A stretch of 20,207 bases of DNA, taken from NCBI GenBank assembly GCA_937875715.1, contig CALEHZ010000227.1:1-20207 (forward strand), written 5' to 3'. The notes under the pieces were generated by a model. The model had not been told where the DNA came from. It saw nothing but the letters and a program-made list of their open reading frames with translations, and ran no database searches. The DNA is from an uncultured Campylobacter sp. Its GTDB lineage: Bacteria; Campylobacterota; Campylobacteria; Campylobacterales; Campylobacteraceae. Position numbers and translations under genes: made by a program. This document shows, in pieces, positions 1 to 6,877 of this stretch; the first letter of the stretch is position 1; every line of letters begins with the position of its first letter.

Positions 1-210
1 AACTTTGCTTCAAATATTTTTTCACTTTTTGTATTTATTGCAAGTGGCAATATTTTGTGGCTGCTTGGGCTTTGTATGGGCATCGGGCAGCTAATAGGCG
101 CAAGGCTTGGCGCAGCAATGGTAATCAAAAAAGAAGCAAATTTTATAAAAAAAGTGTTTTTAGTAGCAGTTTTTTGTAGCATTTGCAAGCTAATTTATGA
201 TTTAATTTGA
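1..210 (+). CDS. TSUP-family membrane transporter, C-terminal end (partial)
   Basis: The reading frame is open from the first base and ends at TGA 208-210, giving 69 residues that are the tail of a longer protein. A hydrophobic segment with the motif GQLIGARLGA is followed by a basic stretch (VIKKEANFIKK) and a last hydrophobic helix. This order is typical of the last helices of TauE/SafE (TSUP, DUF81) anion or sulfur-compound permeases, where a GxxxGARLG-like motif precedes the final membrane segment. The substrate cannot be told. The start lies outside the window. Family assignment rests on a short stretch and is moderately sure. Confidence 0.65.
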   Translation, partial: NFASNIFSLFVFIASGNILWLLGLCMGIGQLIGARLGAAMVIKKEANFIKKVFLVAVFCSICKLIYDLI

Positions 211-266
211 TGGTTTATTTTAAAAATTTTTACTGTGTTTTTAAGCTAATTTTAGCTTTTTTTTGC

Positions 267-272
267 TAGAAT
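267..272 (+). promoter_or_regulatory. -10 box for atpB
   Basis: TAGAAT is preceded by a run of eight T and GC (TTTTGCTAGAATTACGCCC), 30 bases before the atpB start. The same GCTAGAATTA core stands before ffh and glmM. No clear -35 box is visible, which is usual for the housekeeping sigma factor in Campylobacter, where a periodic T-rich stretch takes its place. Confidence 0.6.
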
Positions 273-302
273 TACGCCCAAATTTTACTTTTAGGACCAG
301 CA

Positions 303-980
303 ATGAAGGATTTATTTCTTTTTTCTGACATGATTGTGCATTCGCATACTTTTAACTATTTATTCCATTTGTTTTTAGTAGTTGCGATTATTTTAGTGCT
401 TGCTAGACTTGCTACTAGCAATCTTAGCCTTGTGCCAAAGGGCGTTCAAAATATTTTTGAAGCTTATGTTTTAGCAGTAGAAAATATGGGTGCAGGTGTG
501 CTTGGTAGCAAAGAAATGGCTAGAAAATACCTACCACTCGTAGGAACAATCGGTCTAATCGTAGTTGTAAGCAATGTTATAGGCATAATTCCAGGTTTTG
601 AGGCACCAAGCTCAAGTCTAAATCTTACTCTTTGTCTTGCGCTTTGTGTGTTTTTATACTATAACTTTGAAGGTATCCGCAAACAAGGCGTAATCAAGTA
701 TTTTGCACATTTCATGGGGCCAAACAAATGGCTTGCGCCACTTATGTTTCCTATTGAAGTAGTTTCACATATTTCACGCATTATTTCGCTTTCTTTTCGT
801 CTTTTTGGAAATATTAAGGGCGATGATTTATTTTTAGCAGTTGTTTTGGCGCTCGCACCTTGGGTAGCACCGCTTCCAGCATACGCACTGCTTACTTTTA
901 TGGCATTTTTACAAGCTTTTATTTTTATGATTTTAACTTATGTTTATCTTGCTGGCGCAGTAGTCGTTGAAGAACATTAA
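303..980 (+). CDS. atpB: ATP synthase F0 subunit a
   Basis: Membrane subunit a of the F-type ATP synthase, which forms the proton half-channels against the c-ring. The 225-residue length is normal for Campylobacterota. Five to six hydrophobic segments are visible. The conserved motif [14 protein letters not shown] near residues 162-175 carries the essential arginine that faces the c-ring carboxylate, and the C-terminal helix with [13 protein letters not shown] is also typical. AGGA at 293-296 precedes the ATG at 303. As in other Campylobacter, atpB stands away from the other atp genes. The next gene overlaps its last 14 bases. Confidence 0.96.
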   Translation: MKDLFLFSDMIVHSHTFNYLFHLFLVVAIILVLARLATSNLSLVPKGVQNIFEAYVLAVENMGAGVLGSKEMARKYLPLVGTIGLIVVVSNVIGIIPGFEAPSSSLNLTLCLALCVFLYYNFEGIRKQGVIKYFAHFMGPNKWLAPLMFPIEVVSHISRIISLSFRLFGNIKGDDLFLAVVLALAPWVAPLPAYALLTFMAFLQAFIFMILTYVYLAGAVVVEEH

Positions 981-1179
981 AATTTTAGCTTATTTATTAC
1001 ATTTTTTGCTCGGCGCAAGCTGGGCAATATTTGTATTATGGATACTTTTTCCACCTTTGAATTTTACAGAAAATATTACATTTAATAGAATATTTTCTTC
1101 CATTTGTGCTTTATTTCTAGTATTTTTTTGCTATATTTGCGTGAACAAATATGAGATACATGATAACAAACAAAACTGA
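967..1179 (+). CDS. small membrane protein of unknown function downstream of atpB
   Basis: The frame begins with TTG at 967, inside the end of atpB, and codes for 70 residues. Two hydrophobic segments lie at about residues 5-28 and 43-60, joined by a short polar loop ([10 protein letters not shown]), and the tail is polar. No ribosome site is evident, so expression would depend on coupling to atpB. C. jejuni also has a small integral membrane protein directly after atpB (Cj1203c in NCTC 11168), so this is probably the same gene, judged from position and type only. No function is known to me. The TTG start is uncertain. Confidence 0.6.
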   Translation: MKNIKILAYLLHFLLGASWAIFVLWILFPPLNFTENITFNRIFSSICALFLVFFCYICVNKYEIHDNKQN

Positions 1180-1678
1180 AATTTCAGAAAATTCAAAACT
1201 TTTAAAGCCAGATTTTATTCTTTTTAGAGATAAAAACTGCGATAATTACGCACAAAGAGCCTTGAATTTTCTAAAAAATTCAAAAGATTTTGGGGCAAAA
1301 TTATTTTTACATAATGATTATAATTTGGCTTTAAAACTTGGTGCAGATGGTGTTCATTTTAGCACTATAAATATCCAAAATATAGCAAAAGCACCAAAAA
1401 ATCTAATAAAAATTGCTAGCACTCACAGTGAATACGAGCTTAGGGCTGCTTGTGATTTAGGTGTGAATTTTATAACTTTTAGCCCAATTTTTGCTTCGCC
1501 AAACAAAGGCGAACCAAAGGGCATAAAAGCATTAGAATACATTGTAAAAATCGCTAAAAACTACGATGTAGGCGTCTTTGGACTTGGAGGAATTTTAGAA
1601 AATTCACAGATAGAAGAGATTTTAAACGCTGGTGCTTGTGGCTTTGCATCGATTAGATATTTTGAAAAAATGTCTTAA
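1151..1678 (+). CDS. thiamine-phosphate synthase-like protein (ThiE/TenI family)
   Basis: A 175-residue TIM-barrel protein of the ThiE/TenI family, shorter than the usual 200-210. The family marks are LGADGVHFS at about residues 64-72, FSPIFASPNKGEPKGI at about 113-128 and GLGGI at about 143-147. ThiE joins hydroxymethylpyrimidine diphosphate and the thiazole phosphate to form thiamine phosphate. TenI isomerises the thiazole and needs a histidine in the second motif, which has SPIF here. The GQxD sequence that normally follows GVHL in ThiE is replaced by STIN, and the N-terminus is short, so activity is unsure. ATG at 1151 was chosen, with a second ATG at 1160. The gene overlaps the preceding one by 29 bases. 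Confidence 0.72.
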   Translation: MRYMITNKTEISENSKLLKPDFILFRDKNCDNYAQRALNFLKNSKDFGAKLFLHNDYNLALKLGADGVHFSTINIQNIAKAPKNLIKIASTHSEYELRAACDLGVNFITFSPIFASPNKGEPKGIKALEYIVKIAKNYDVGVFGLGGILENSQIEEILNAGACGFASIRYFEKMS

Positions 1679-1718
1679 AAAATTTAAAATTTTAGCTTAA
1701 TTTAAACTATATTAAAGC

Positions 1719-1747
1719 ATTAAAAGGCTAGAATTACGCCTTTTAAT
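1719..1747. promoter_or_regulatory. ffh promoter inside a 10-bp inverted repeat
   Basis: ATTAAAAGGC (1719-1728) and GCCTTTTAAT (1738-1747) are perfect inverted repeats separated by nine bases. The -10 box TAGAAT (1729-1734) occupies the loop. The element could be an operator around the ffh promoter, or a terminator for the ThiE-like gene (GGC/GCC core followed by T-rich sequence) that overlaps the promoter. The sequence alone does not decide between these. Confidence 0.55.
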
Positions 1748-1760
1748 TAGAGGTAAAAAA

Positions 1761-3095
1761 TTGTTTGAATTTATTAGTGAATCACTAAAATCTGCTGTTA
1801 ATAAACTAAAATTCGTTGATGATGAAAAAGCGCTTAAAAATTCGCTTGATACGCTAAAAAAGGCACTTTTAAAAGCCGATGTTCATCATAAGGTTACAAA
1901 AGAGCTAGTTCAAGCAGTAGAAAGTGATTTGAAGGCTGGTGCGATTGGGCAAAAGCAGTTTTTAGATAGTATCAAAAAAAATCTAACTGCGTTTTTACAA
2001 GCACCAAATGCTAGCGCTGGATTTATTTTTGCGCCAAAACCACCTACAATCGTGCTTATGTGTGGTCTTCAAGGTGGCGGTAAAACTACAAGCACAGCAA
2101 AACTAGCAAATTACCTTAAAACTCGTAACAAAAAAGTTTTGATAGCAGCTTGCGACTTGCAGCGTTTGGCAGCTGTTGAGCAGCTAAAACAGCTTTGCGA
2201 GGCAAATGAGCTTGATTTATTTAGTATCGAAGCAGAAAATTCAGCTCTAAAAGTAGCGCAGGGCGCAGTGGCTAAAGCAAAAGCTGAATTTTATGATGTT
2301 TTGCTTATTGACACCGCTGGACGCTTGGCGATAGATGAAGCACTGATGAACGAACTAAAAGAAATAAAAGCTAGTGTAAGTCCAAATGAAATTTTTTATA
2401 TCGCTGATTCTATGGCTGGTCAAGATACATTAAAAACAGCTGCTAGCTTTAATGAAGCATTAAATCTTACAGGCGTGATTTTAACTAAATTTGATGCTGA
2501 TAGCAAAGGCGGAATTGCGCTTGGCGTAGCTTACCAGCTTGGCGTGGCTTTGCGCTTTATTGGAATTGGCGAAAAAATCGCTGATTTTGAAAGTTTCGTG
2601 CCTGATAGAATCGTAAGCAGAATCATGGGCGAGGGAGATTTAGCCACACTAGCAGAAAAAGCAGCGCATGTATTTGATGAAAAAACGGCAAAAGCAGTAA
2701 GTCAAAAAATTAAAAAAGGCGAGTTTAATTTTGACGATTTTATCAATCAATTAGAAAGTGTGAAAAAACTTGGAAATATCCAAAATTTAATCGGCATGAT
2801 TCCTGGCATGCAAAATATGGCAAGTGCTCTAAAAGATGTGGATTTAGAAGGCGGTCAAATGAAGCATATAAAAGCGATGATTAGCTCGATGACACCAAAA
2901 GAAAGAGCAAACCCTAGCCTTTTAAATAATGCTAGAAAAAGAAGAATTGCAAGTGGCGCTGGACTTGATCAAATGCAGGTAAATCGCTTTTTAAAGCAGT
3001 TTGAGAATGCTGCAAAACTAGCTAAAAAATTCAGTGGAAAAGGTGGCATGCAAGCACTTGGAACAATGATGAATCAAGCTAGATTGCCGCATTAA
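1761..3095 (+). CDS. ffh: signal recognition particle GTPase Ffh
   Basis: Ffh binds 4.5S RNA and the signal sequences of nascent membrane proteins and brings ribosomes to FtsY. The 444 residues contain an N-terminal helical domain (1-85), a G domain with P-loop GLQGGGKTT (102-110), DTAGR (184-188) and TKFD (242-245), and a methionine-rich M domain (about 325-430) with GMIPGM and SMTPKER. The start is TTG at 1761, set by AGAGGT at 1748-1753 and by the typical MFEFISESL opening. The gene lies 94 bases before rpsP and may be co-transcribed with it. Confidence 0.97.
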   Translation: MFEFISESLKSAVNKLKFVDDEKALKNSLDTLKKALLKADVHHKVTKELVQAVESDLKAGAIGQKQFLDSIKKNLTAFLQAPNASAGFIFAPKPPTIVLMCGLQGGGKTTSTAKLANYLKTRNKKVLIAACDLQRLAAVEQLKQLCEANELDLFSIEAENSALKVAQGAVAKAKAEFYDVLLIDTAGRLAIDEALMNELKEIKASVSPNEIFYIADSMAGQDTLKTAASFNEALNLTGVILTKFDADSKGGIALGVAYQLGVALRFIGIGEKIADFESFVPDRIVSRIMGEGDLATLAEKAAHVFDEKTAKAVSQKIKKGEFNFDDFINQLESVKKLGNIQNLIGMIPGMQNMASALKDVDLEGGQMKHIKAMISSMTPKERANPSLLNNARKRRIASGAGLDQMQVNRFLKQFENAAKLAKKFSGKGGMQALGTMMNQARLPH

Positions 3096-3168
3096 AAAAT
3101 TCAAACTGAATTTTATGGTTTATTTATTTGTGGGCTTTTAAAAAGCCTAGAAATAGGTAAATTACCTA
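3096..3168 (+). other. ffh-rpsP spacer with three short dyads
   Basis: The spacer holds three dyads. The first is AAAATTCA-AAC-TGAATTTT (3096-3114), which starts right at the ffh stop. The second is GGCTTTT-A-AAAAGCC (3133-3147), whose loop is too short for a simple hairpin. The third is TAGGTAA-A-TTACCTA (3154-3168), 22 bases before rpsP. TAGAAA (3148-3153) or TAAAAT (3167-3172) could serve as a -10 box. The first dyad may end or slow transcription. The others are described without a firm function. Confidence 0.4.
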
Positions 3169-3189
3169 AAATATTTTTAAAGGACAAAT

Positions 3190-3417
3190 ATGGCAACAGT
3201 TGTAAGACTAACTCGTATGGGACGCAAAAAAAGTCCATTTTATCGCATCGTAGTAACAGATAGCAGAAAACGCCGTGATAGTGGCTGGATAGAGAGCATC
3301 GGCTACTATAATCCTATGGTTGAGCCAGAAGTTATTAAATTTGACGCTGAGCGCCTAAAATACTGGAAAAGTGTTGGTGCAAAACTAAGCGATAGAGTAG
3401 CAAGAATTACAAAATAA
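3190..3417 (+). CDS. rpsP: 30S ribosomal protein S16
   Basis: Small-subunit protein S16, 75 residues, a normal length. The opening [24 protein letters not shown] and the stretch GYYNPM are diagnostic. A strong AAAGGA ribosome site (3179-3184) stands before the ATG. It is the first gene of the cluster with KH protein, rimM, trmD and rplS. Its TAA overlaps the ATG of the KH gene (TAATG), so the two are translationally coupled. Confidence 0.98.
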   Translation: MATVVRLTRMGRKKSPFYRIVVTDSRKRRDSGWIESIGYYNPMVEPEVIKFDAERLKYWKSVGAKLSDRVARITK

Positions 3418-3662
3418 TGGTTGAAAAATTCATTGAAGAATACGCTAAGCTCGTAGCTAGTGAGCCTGATCTTGTGAATGTAACTCGCATAAATCTTGGG
3501 CAAGATTTTGATGAGATCATCGTTCGCACTAGCAAAAACGACACAGGCAGGCTCATAGGCAAAGATGGCAAGATGATAAATGCACTAAAAACGCTAATTA
3601 CAGGCTACAAAGCCAAAGAGCCAACTTCTTATAGAATCACTGTTAAAGCCTTAGATGAATAG
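3417..3662 (+). CDS. khpA: KH-domain RNA-binding protein (KhpA/YlqC type)
   Basis: An 81-residue single KH domain. The GxxG RNA-binding loop is seen as IGKDGKMINALKTL in the middle of the protein. The family lies between rpsP and rimM in many bacteria and binds structured RNA. Partners such as KhpB are known in Gram-positive species but not shown here. It overlaps rpsP by one base and rimM by eight bases, consistent with tight co-expression with ribosome maturation genes. The symbol follows family usage and could be given as an unnamed KH protein. Confidence 0.9.
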   Translation: MVEKFIEEYAKLVASEPDLVNVTRINLGQDFDEIIVRTSKNDTGRLIGKDGKMINALKTLITGYKAKEPTSYRITVKALDE

Positions 3663-4185
3663 TGATTTGCTAGAAGTTGCCAAGCTTGGTCGCACCGTTG
3701 GACTAAAAGGTGCTTTAAAGCTTCATAACCTTAGCGATTTTGAAAGCCAGTTTAAAAAAGGTGCTAAATTTTTTACTAAAGATGGCTGTGAGCTCGTAAT
3801 AAAAAGCTACGAAAAAATACAAAAACTAGTTATTTTTGAAGATTTTGAGAGCATAGAAAAAGCTAGTGAGCTTGTAAATTTAGTGCTTTTAAGAAGTATT
3901 GAAGATACTAGAAAATTCTGTAAGCTCGAAAAAGGTGAATTTTTTTATTTTGACATCATAGGTTGTAAAATTTGTGAAAATGACGAAATTTTGGGACTTG
4001 TAAGCGATATTATACAAAGTGGTGCTGGATTTTTATTTTGCATAAATACACAAGATCACTTAATACAAAAAGGCTTAGCAAAAGAATTTTTTGTGCCATA
4101 TAATGATCATTTTGTGCTAAATGTGGATATAAAAAACAAAAAAATCAGCACACAAAATGCCCTAGCAATTTTAGAAAATTCATAA
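3655..4185 (+). CDS. rimM: ribosome maturation factor RimM
   Basis: RimM binds ribosomal protein S19 and helps to mature the 3' (head) domain of 16S rRNA. The protein has 176 residues. The N-terminal part opens with VAKLGRTVGLKGALKLHN, the family signature. The second part (about residue 95 on, GEFFYFDIIGCKI) is the PRC-barrel domain. The ATG at 3655 lies inside the end of the KH gene and the stop touches the trmD start. The octamer AAAATTCA codes for the last residues and is followed directly by TAA. Confidence 0.95.
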   Translation: MNSDLLEVAKLGRTVGLKGALKLHNLSDFESQFKKGAKFFTKDGCELVIKSYEKIQKLVIFEDFESIEKASELVNLVLLRSIEDTRKFCKLEKGEFFYFDIIGCKICENDEILGLVSDIIQSGAGFLFCINTQDHLIQKGLAKEFFVPYNDHFVLNVDIKNKKISTQNALAILENS

Positions 4186-4875
4186 ATGAAATTTCACTTC
4201 ATCACCATATTCCCAGAGCTTGTTTTACCATATTTTGATGGCTCTATTTTAGCAAGAGCTATTAAAAATAATCTTTTTAGCATAGCTTGCGTAGATCCTA
4301 GAAAATTCAGCAATGATAAACACAATAAAGTTGATGAATACATGATAGGTGGCGGTGCTGGACTTTTGATGCGCCCAGAGCCTATTATAGACGCACTTGC
4401 CAGTCTTAAAGAGCAAAAAGGACATGTGATCGCCCTAAGTCCGGCTGGTAAAAAATTCACAAATAATGATGCCAAACGCCTTGCAAAGTTTGAAAATATC
4501 AGCTTTATTTGTGGCAGATACGAAGGCTTTGATGAAAGAGTGGTAGAAATCGCTGTAAATGAAGTTTTTAGCATAGGTGATTTTGTGCTAACTGGTGGTG
4601 AGCTTGGCGCACTTTGCTTGGCTGATGCTATTTCTAGGCACATACCAGGCGTTTTAGGCAATGAAAACTCGCTTGAAATAGAAAGCTTTGAAGATGGGCT
4701 TTTAGAAGCACCCAGTTTTACAAAGCCAAATATTTACAAAAATTTTAGTATAATTTCAGCTTTTTTAAAGGGAAATCACGCTAAAATCACCGCTTTAAAA
4801 AATCAAATGGCGCTTTGCAAAACACGATATTTTCGTCCAGATCTCTATGCAAAGCTACAAAAGGAAAAGAAATGA
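4186..4875 (+). CDS. trmD: tRNA (guanine-N1-)-methyltransferase TrmD
   Basis: TrmD methylates G37 of tRNAs that read CNN codons, using S-adenosylmethionine, and prevents +1 frameshifts. The 229 residues carry the trefoil-knot motifs: [32 protein letters not shown] and [15 protein letters not shown]. The segment with the catalytic aspartate after the knot ([10 protein letters not shown]) is present. It starts directly after the rimM stop and its TGA overlaps the ATG of rplS (ATGA). Intact in all visible motifs. Confidence 0.97.
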   Translation: MKFHFITIFPELVLPYFDGSILARAIKNNLFSIACVDPRKFSNDKHNKVDEYMIGGGAGLLMRPEPIIDALASLKEQKGHVIALSPAGKKFTNNDAKRLAKFENISFICGRYEGFDERVVEIAVNEVFSIGDFVLTGGELGALCLADAISRHIPGVLGNENSLEIESFEDGLLEAPSFTKPNIYKNFSIISAFLKGNHAKITALKNQMALCKTRYFRPDLYAKLQKEKK

Positions 4876-5228
4876 GAAATAAATACATTGAGAGTTTTGA
4901 AAGCGCACAAATCGCTGGCAAACAAATCCCAGCTTTCCGTTCTGGCGATACTTTGCGTGTAGCACTACGCATTAAAGAAGGCGATAAAAGCCGTGTTCAA
5001 AACTTTGAGGGCGTTTGTATTGCGCGTCGTGGCACAGGCACTGGCGAAACTTTTATCGTTCGCAAAATCGGTGCAAACAATGTTGGTGTGGAGAGAATTT
5101 TCCCACTTTATAGCGAAAATATAGAAGAAATTACTTTGGTTCGCAAAGGTCGTGTTCGTCGCTCTAAACTATTCTATTTACGCGGTCTTCGTGGTAAGGC
5201 TGCTCGCATTAAAGAGCTTAAAAAATAA
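4872..5228 (+). CDS. rplS: 50S ribosomal protein L19
   Basis: Large-subunit protein L19, which lies at the subunit interface. It has 118 residues from the ATG at 4872, the normal length. This start is set by AAGGAAAAGAA just before it and by [10 protein letters not shown]. The frame is open 57 bases further upstream, inside trmD, but that extension has no support. Motifs seen are [27 protein letters not shown] and [11 protein letters not shown]. It is the last gene of the ribosomal cluster and is followed by a terminator-like hairpin. Confidence 0.97.
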   Translation: MRNKYIESFESAQIAGKQIPAFRSGDTLRVALRIKEGDKSRVQNFEGVCIARRGTGTGETFIVRKIGANNVGVERIFPLYSENIEEITLVRKGRVRRSKLFYLRGLRGKAARIKELKK

Positions 5229-5231
5229 TTT

Positions 5232-5257
5232 TTTGGCAAGGCTTTTGCTTTGCCAAA
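5232..5257 (+). terminator. hairpin after rplS
   Basis: TTTGGCAAGGC (5232-5242) pairs with GCTTTGCCAAA (5247-5257) across a TTTT loop, an 11-bp stem with one G-U pair. It starts four bases after the rplS stop. The following sequence TCCCCATTTTTGC is only weakly T-rich, so it is a likely but not ideal factor-independent terminator. Confidence 0.75.
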
Positions 5258-5275
5258 TCCCCATTTTTGCTTTAT

Positions 5276-5335
5276 AAAATTCACAAAGATAATTCCACTA
5301 ACTTTATTTTATAAAATTCACAAAAGTAAAATTCA
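5276..5335. repeat. three AAAATTCA octamers upstream of nikK
   Basis: Octamers stand at 5276-5283, 5313-5320 and 5328-5335, all in the same orientation, in the 203-base space between rplS and nikK. The second belongs to the partial palindrome TTTTATAAAATTCA. They belong to the window-wide octamer family. Confidence 0.7.
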
Positions 5336-5400
5336 AGTTTTATTTACTTTTTGATTATTTATTATTTTTAAGTAATCATTAAGAAATTTTTACTTATAAT
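5322..5400 (+). promoter_or_regulatory. nikK promoter with two candidate operators
   Basis: TATAAT (5395-5400) lies 31 bases before the nikK ATG. Upstream are two inverted repeats: AAAAGTAAA / TTTACTTTT (5322-5330 and 5343-5351) and TGATTATTT / AAGTAATCA (5352-5360 and 5370-5378, 8 of 9 pairs). The second ends 16 bases before the -10 box, where a repressor would act. A nickel-responsive regulator such as NikR is a natural guess, but the dyad does not exactly match the TATTATT-N11-AATAATA consensus known from Helicobacter. Confidence 0.45.
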
Positions 5401-5431
5401 TTGCGATTATTTTTCTAAAAAGGATAATCAA

Positions 5432-6190
5432 ATGAAAAACATTTTAAAGCTCCTAACTCTAGCTTTCGCAGCAAATACAGCATTTGCACATTTTGGTGTG
5501 GTGATTCCAAGCACAAATATTGTAGAAAATGAAAGCCAAGCAAAGCAAATTATCACCTATAAATTCACTCATCCATTTGAGCAAATGATGATGAATATGC
5601 AAAAGCCAAATGAAGCAGGTGTTTTCATAGATGGCAAAAAAATCAGTATTTTAGAAAATTTAAAAGAGCTTAAAGAAGCGCAAAATTCATACTGGCAAGC
5701 CCAGTATGAAATCAAAGAGCCAGGCGTTTATATATTTTACGCCGATCCGCAAGGCTATTTTGAGCCTAGCGAAGAAAAGTTCATTCGTCACATCACAAAA
5801 AGTGTGGTAAATGCCTACGGCTCAGGTGCTGGCTGGCAAAATCCTGTGGGATTAAAGGCTGAAATCGTGCCGCTTACTCGCCCATTTGGGCTTTATGCTG
5901 GCAATTTATTTAGCGCAAAGGTGCTATATAAGGGCAAGCCAGCTAAAAATGTGATCGTAGAAATCGAGTTTATGAACGAGGGCAAAAAGCTAGCAGCGCC
6001 TAGCGAGGATCACACAACGCAAGAAGTGATGACAAACGAAAATGGTGAGTTTAGTTTTGTGATGCCTCGTGCTGGCTGGTGGGGATTTTCGGCTCTTATC
6101 GATGATGATGAAAAGATGAGCAAGGATGGCAAAGACTATCCAGTTGAGCTTGGCGCTGTTATTTGGGTCAAAACTGATGAGTATAAATAA
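5432..6190 (+). CDS. nikK: periplasmic nickel-uptake accessory protein NikK (DUF4198)
   Basis: A 252-residue exported protein of the DUF4198 family, which in nickel ECF loci is called NikK and is thought to capture or pass on nickel outside the inner membrane. The signal peptide covers residues 1-19 (lysine, hydrophobic core, AFA) and would leave a mature N-terminus starting with His-Phe-Gly. A carboxypeptidase-regulatory-like beta domain follows in the second half (NENGEFSFVMPRAGWWGFSA). Strong AAAAGGA site before the ATG. It is the first of five genes and is followed by two hairpins before nikM. Role taken from family and context. Confidence 0.85.
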   Translation: MKNILKLLTLAFAANTAFAHFGVVIPSTNIVENESQAKQIITYKFTHPFEQMMMNMQKPNEAGVFIDGKKISILENLKELKEAQNSYWQAQYEIKEPGVYIFYADPQGYFEPSEEKFIRHITKSVVNAYGSGAGWQNPVGLKAEIVPLTRPFGLYAGNLFSAKVLYKGKPAKNVIVEIEFMNEGKKLAAPSEDHTTQEVMTNENGEFSFVMPRAGWWGFSALIDDDEKMSKDGKDYPVELGAVIWVKTDEYK

Positions 6191-6194
6191 GGTT

Positions 6195-6225
6195 TTTTAG
6201 AAAATTCAAAGTGAATTTTCTAAAA
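6195..6225. repeat. perfect 14-bp stem-loop 1 between nikK and nikM
   Basis: TTTTAGAAAATTCA (6195-6208), loop AAG, and the exact complement TGAATTTTCTAAAA (6212-6225), starting four bases after the nikK stop. It contains an inverted pair of the octamer. Within an operon it may stabilise the nikK message or end part of the transcripts. Confidence 0.75.
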
Positions 6226-6235
6226 TATGAGTTAA

Positions 6236-6266
6236 TTTCAGAAAATTCAAAGTGAATTTTCTGAAA
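6236..6266. repeat. perfect 14-bp stem-loop 2 between nikK and nikM
   Basis: TTTCAGAAAATTCA (6236-6249), loop AAG, TGAATTTTCTGAAA (6253-6266). It is the same as the neighbouring stem-loop except for one base pair changed on both sides (T-A to C-G), so the pairing is kept. A further octamer follows at 6274-6281. Confidence 0.75.
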
Positions 6267-6301
6267 ACCATAGAAAATTCAAAAAATTTAAAGGGAAAAT
6301 T

Positions 6302-6877
6302 TTGCATATTAGCGAAGGTGTTTTAAAGCCTGAAATAATCGTTCCTTGCGGCATTGCGGCTGCTGTTTTGGCTGGAATTTTTTTGTGGAGATTAAAAAGC
6401 GATGAGGTGCTAAAAACTGCGTGTATGAGTGCTGTGTTTTTTGTGGGCTCATTTATCCATGTGCCACTTGGAGTCACTTCAATCCATCTCATGCTAAGCG
6501 GAATAATCGGCGTTTTTGCTGGTGTTAACGCATTTTTAGCGATTTTAGTAGCTCTGTTTTTTCAAGGTGTAATTTTTGGCTTTGGCGGATTTAGTGTGCT
6601 TGGTGTAAATGCTCTTATGATCGGTATTCCAGCGATTTTTGCCAGATTTTTTGCTAGGCGTTTAGAGCGTAAAATCAACTGGTTTTTAGCAGGCTTTGTG
6701 CCGATTTTAATTTCTAGCATTTTACTTTTTGCGATTTTACTCATAAACGGCGAAGAGTTTAAAAGCCTAGCAAGTCTTACGCTTATCGCAAATGGTGTTT
6801 TGATGGTGGTTGAAGGCATTATTAGCTTTTTTGTAATTGGCTTTATTATAAAGGTAAAACCGGAGTTTTTAAAATGA
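6302..6877 (+). CDS. nikM: nickel ECF transporter substrate-binding membrane protein NikM
   Basis: The S component of an energy-coupling-factor nickel importer (CbiM/NikM family), 191 residues with about six membrane helices. The start is TTG at 6302, preceded by AAAGGG. It gives the family N-terminus MHISEG. In studied NikM the amino end and His2 hold the metal with a His from the second helix region, so this start matters. His62 in TSIHLMLSG is the likely partner. The choice between nickel and cobalt rests on the neighbours nikK and nikL. NikL starts at 6874, overlapping the stop (ATGA). Confidence 0.9.
   Translation: MHISEGVLKPEIIVPCGIAAAVLAGIFLWRLKSDEVLKTACMSAVFFVGSFIHVPLGVTSIHLMLSGIIGVFAGVNAFLAILVALFFQGVIFGFGGFSVLGVNALMIGIPAIFARFFARRLERKINWFLAGFVPILISSILLFAILLINGEEFKSLASLTLIANGVLMVVEGIISFFVIGFIIKVKPEFLK

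Noticed and set aside
257..264. Run of eight T as a phase-variable tract
   Set aside because: It is upstream of the atpB -10 box, is normal for the T-rich promoters here, and no long G/C tract typical of Campylobacter phase variation was seen in the window.
4194..4661. Long minus-strand frame opposite trmD
   Set aside because: It mirrors the conserved trmD coding sequence and has no protein-like features of its own.
4815..4871. Upstream start for rplS
   Set aside because: It lies inside trmD in another frame; L19 proteins begin at MRNKYIE-like sequence, with a ribosome site directly before 4872.
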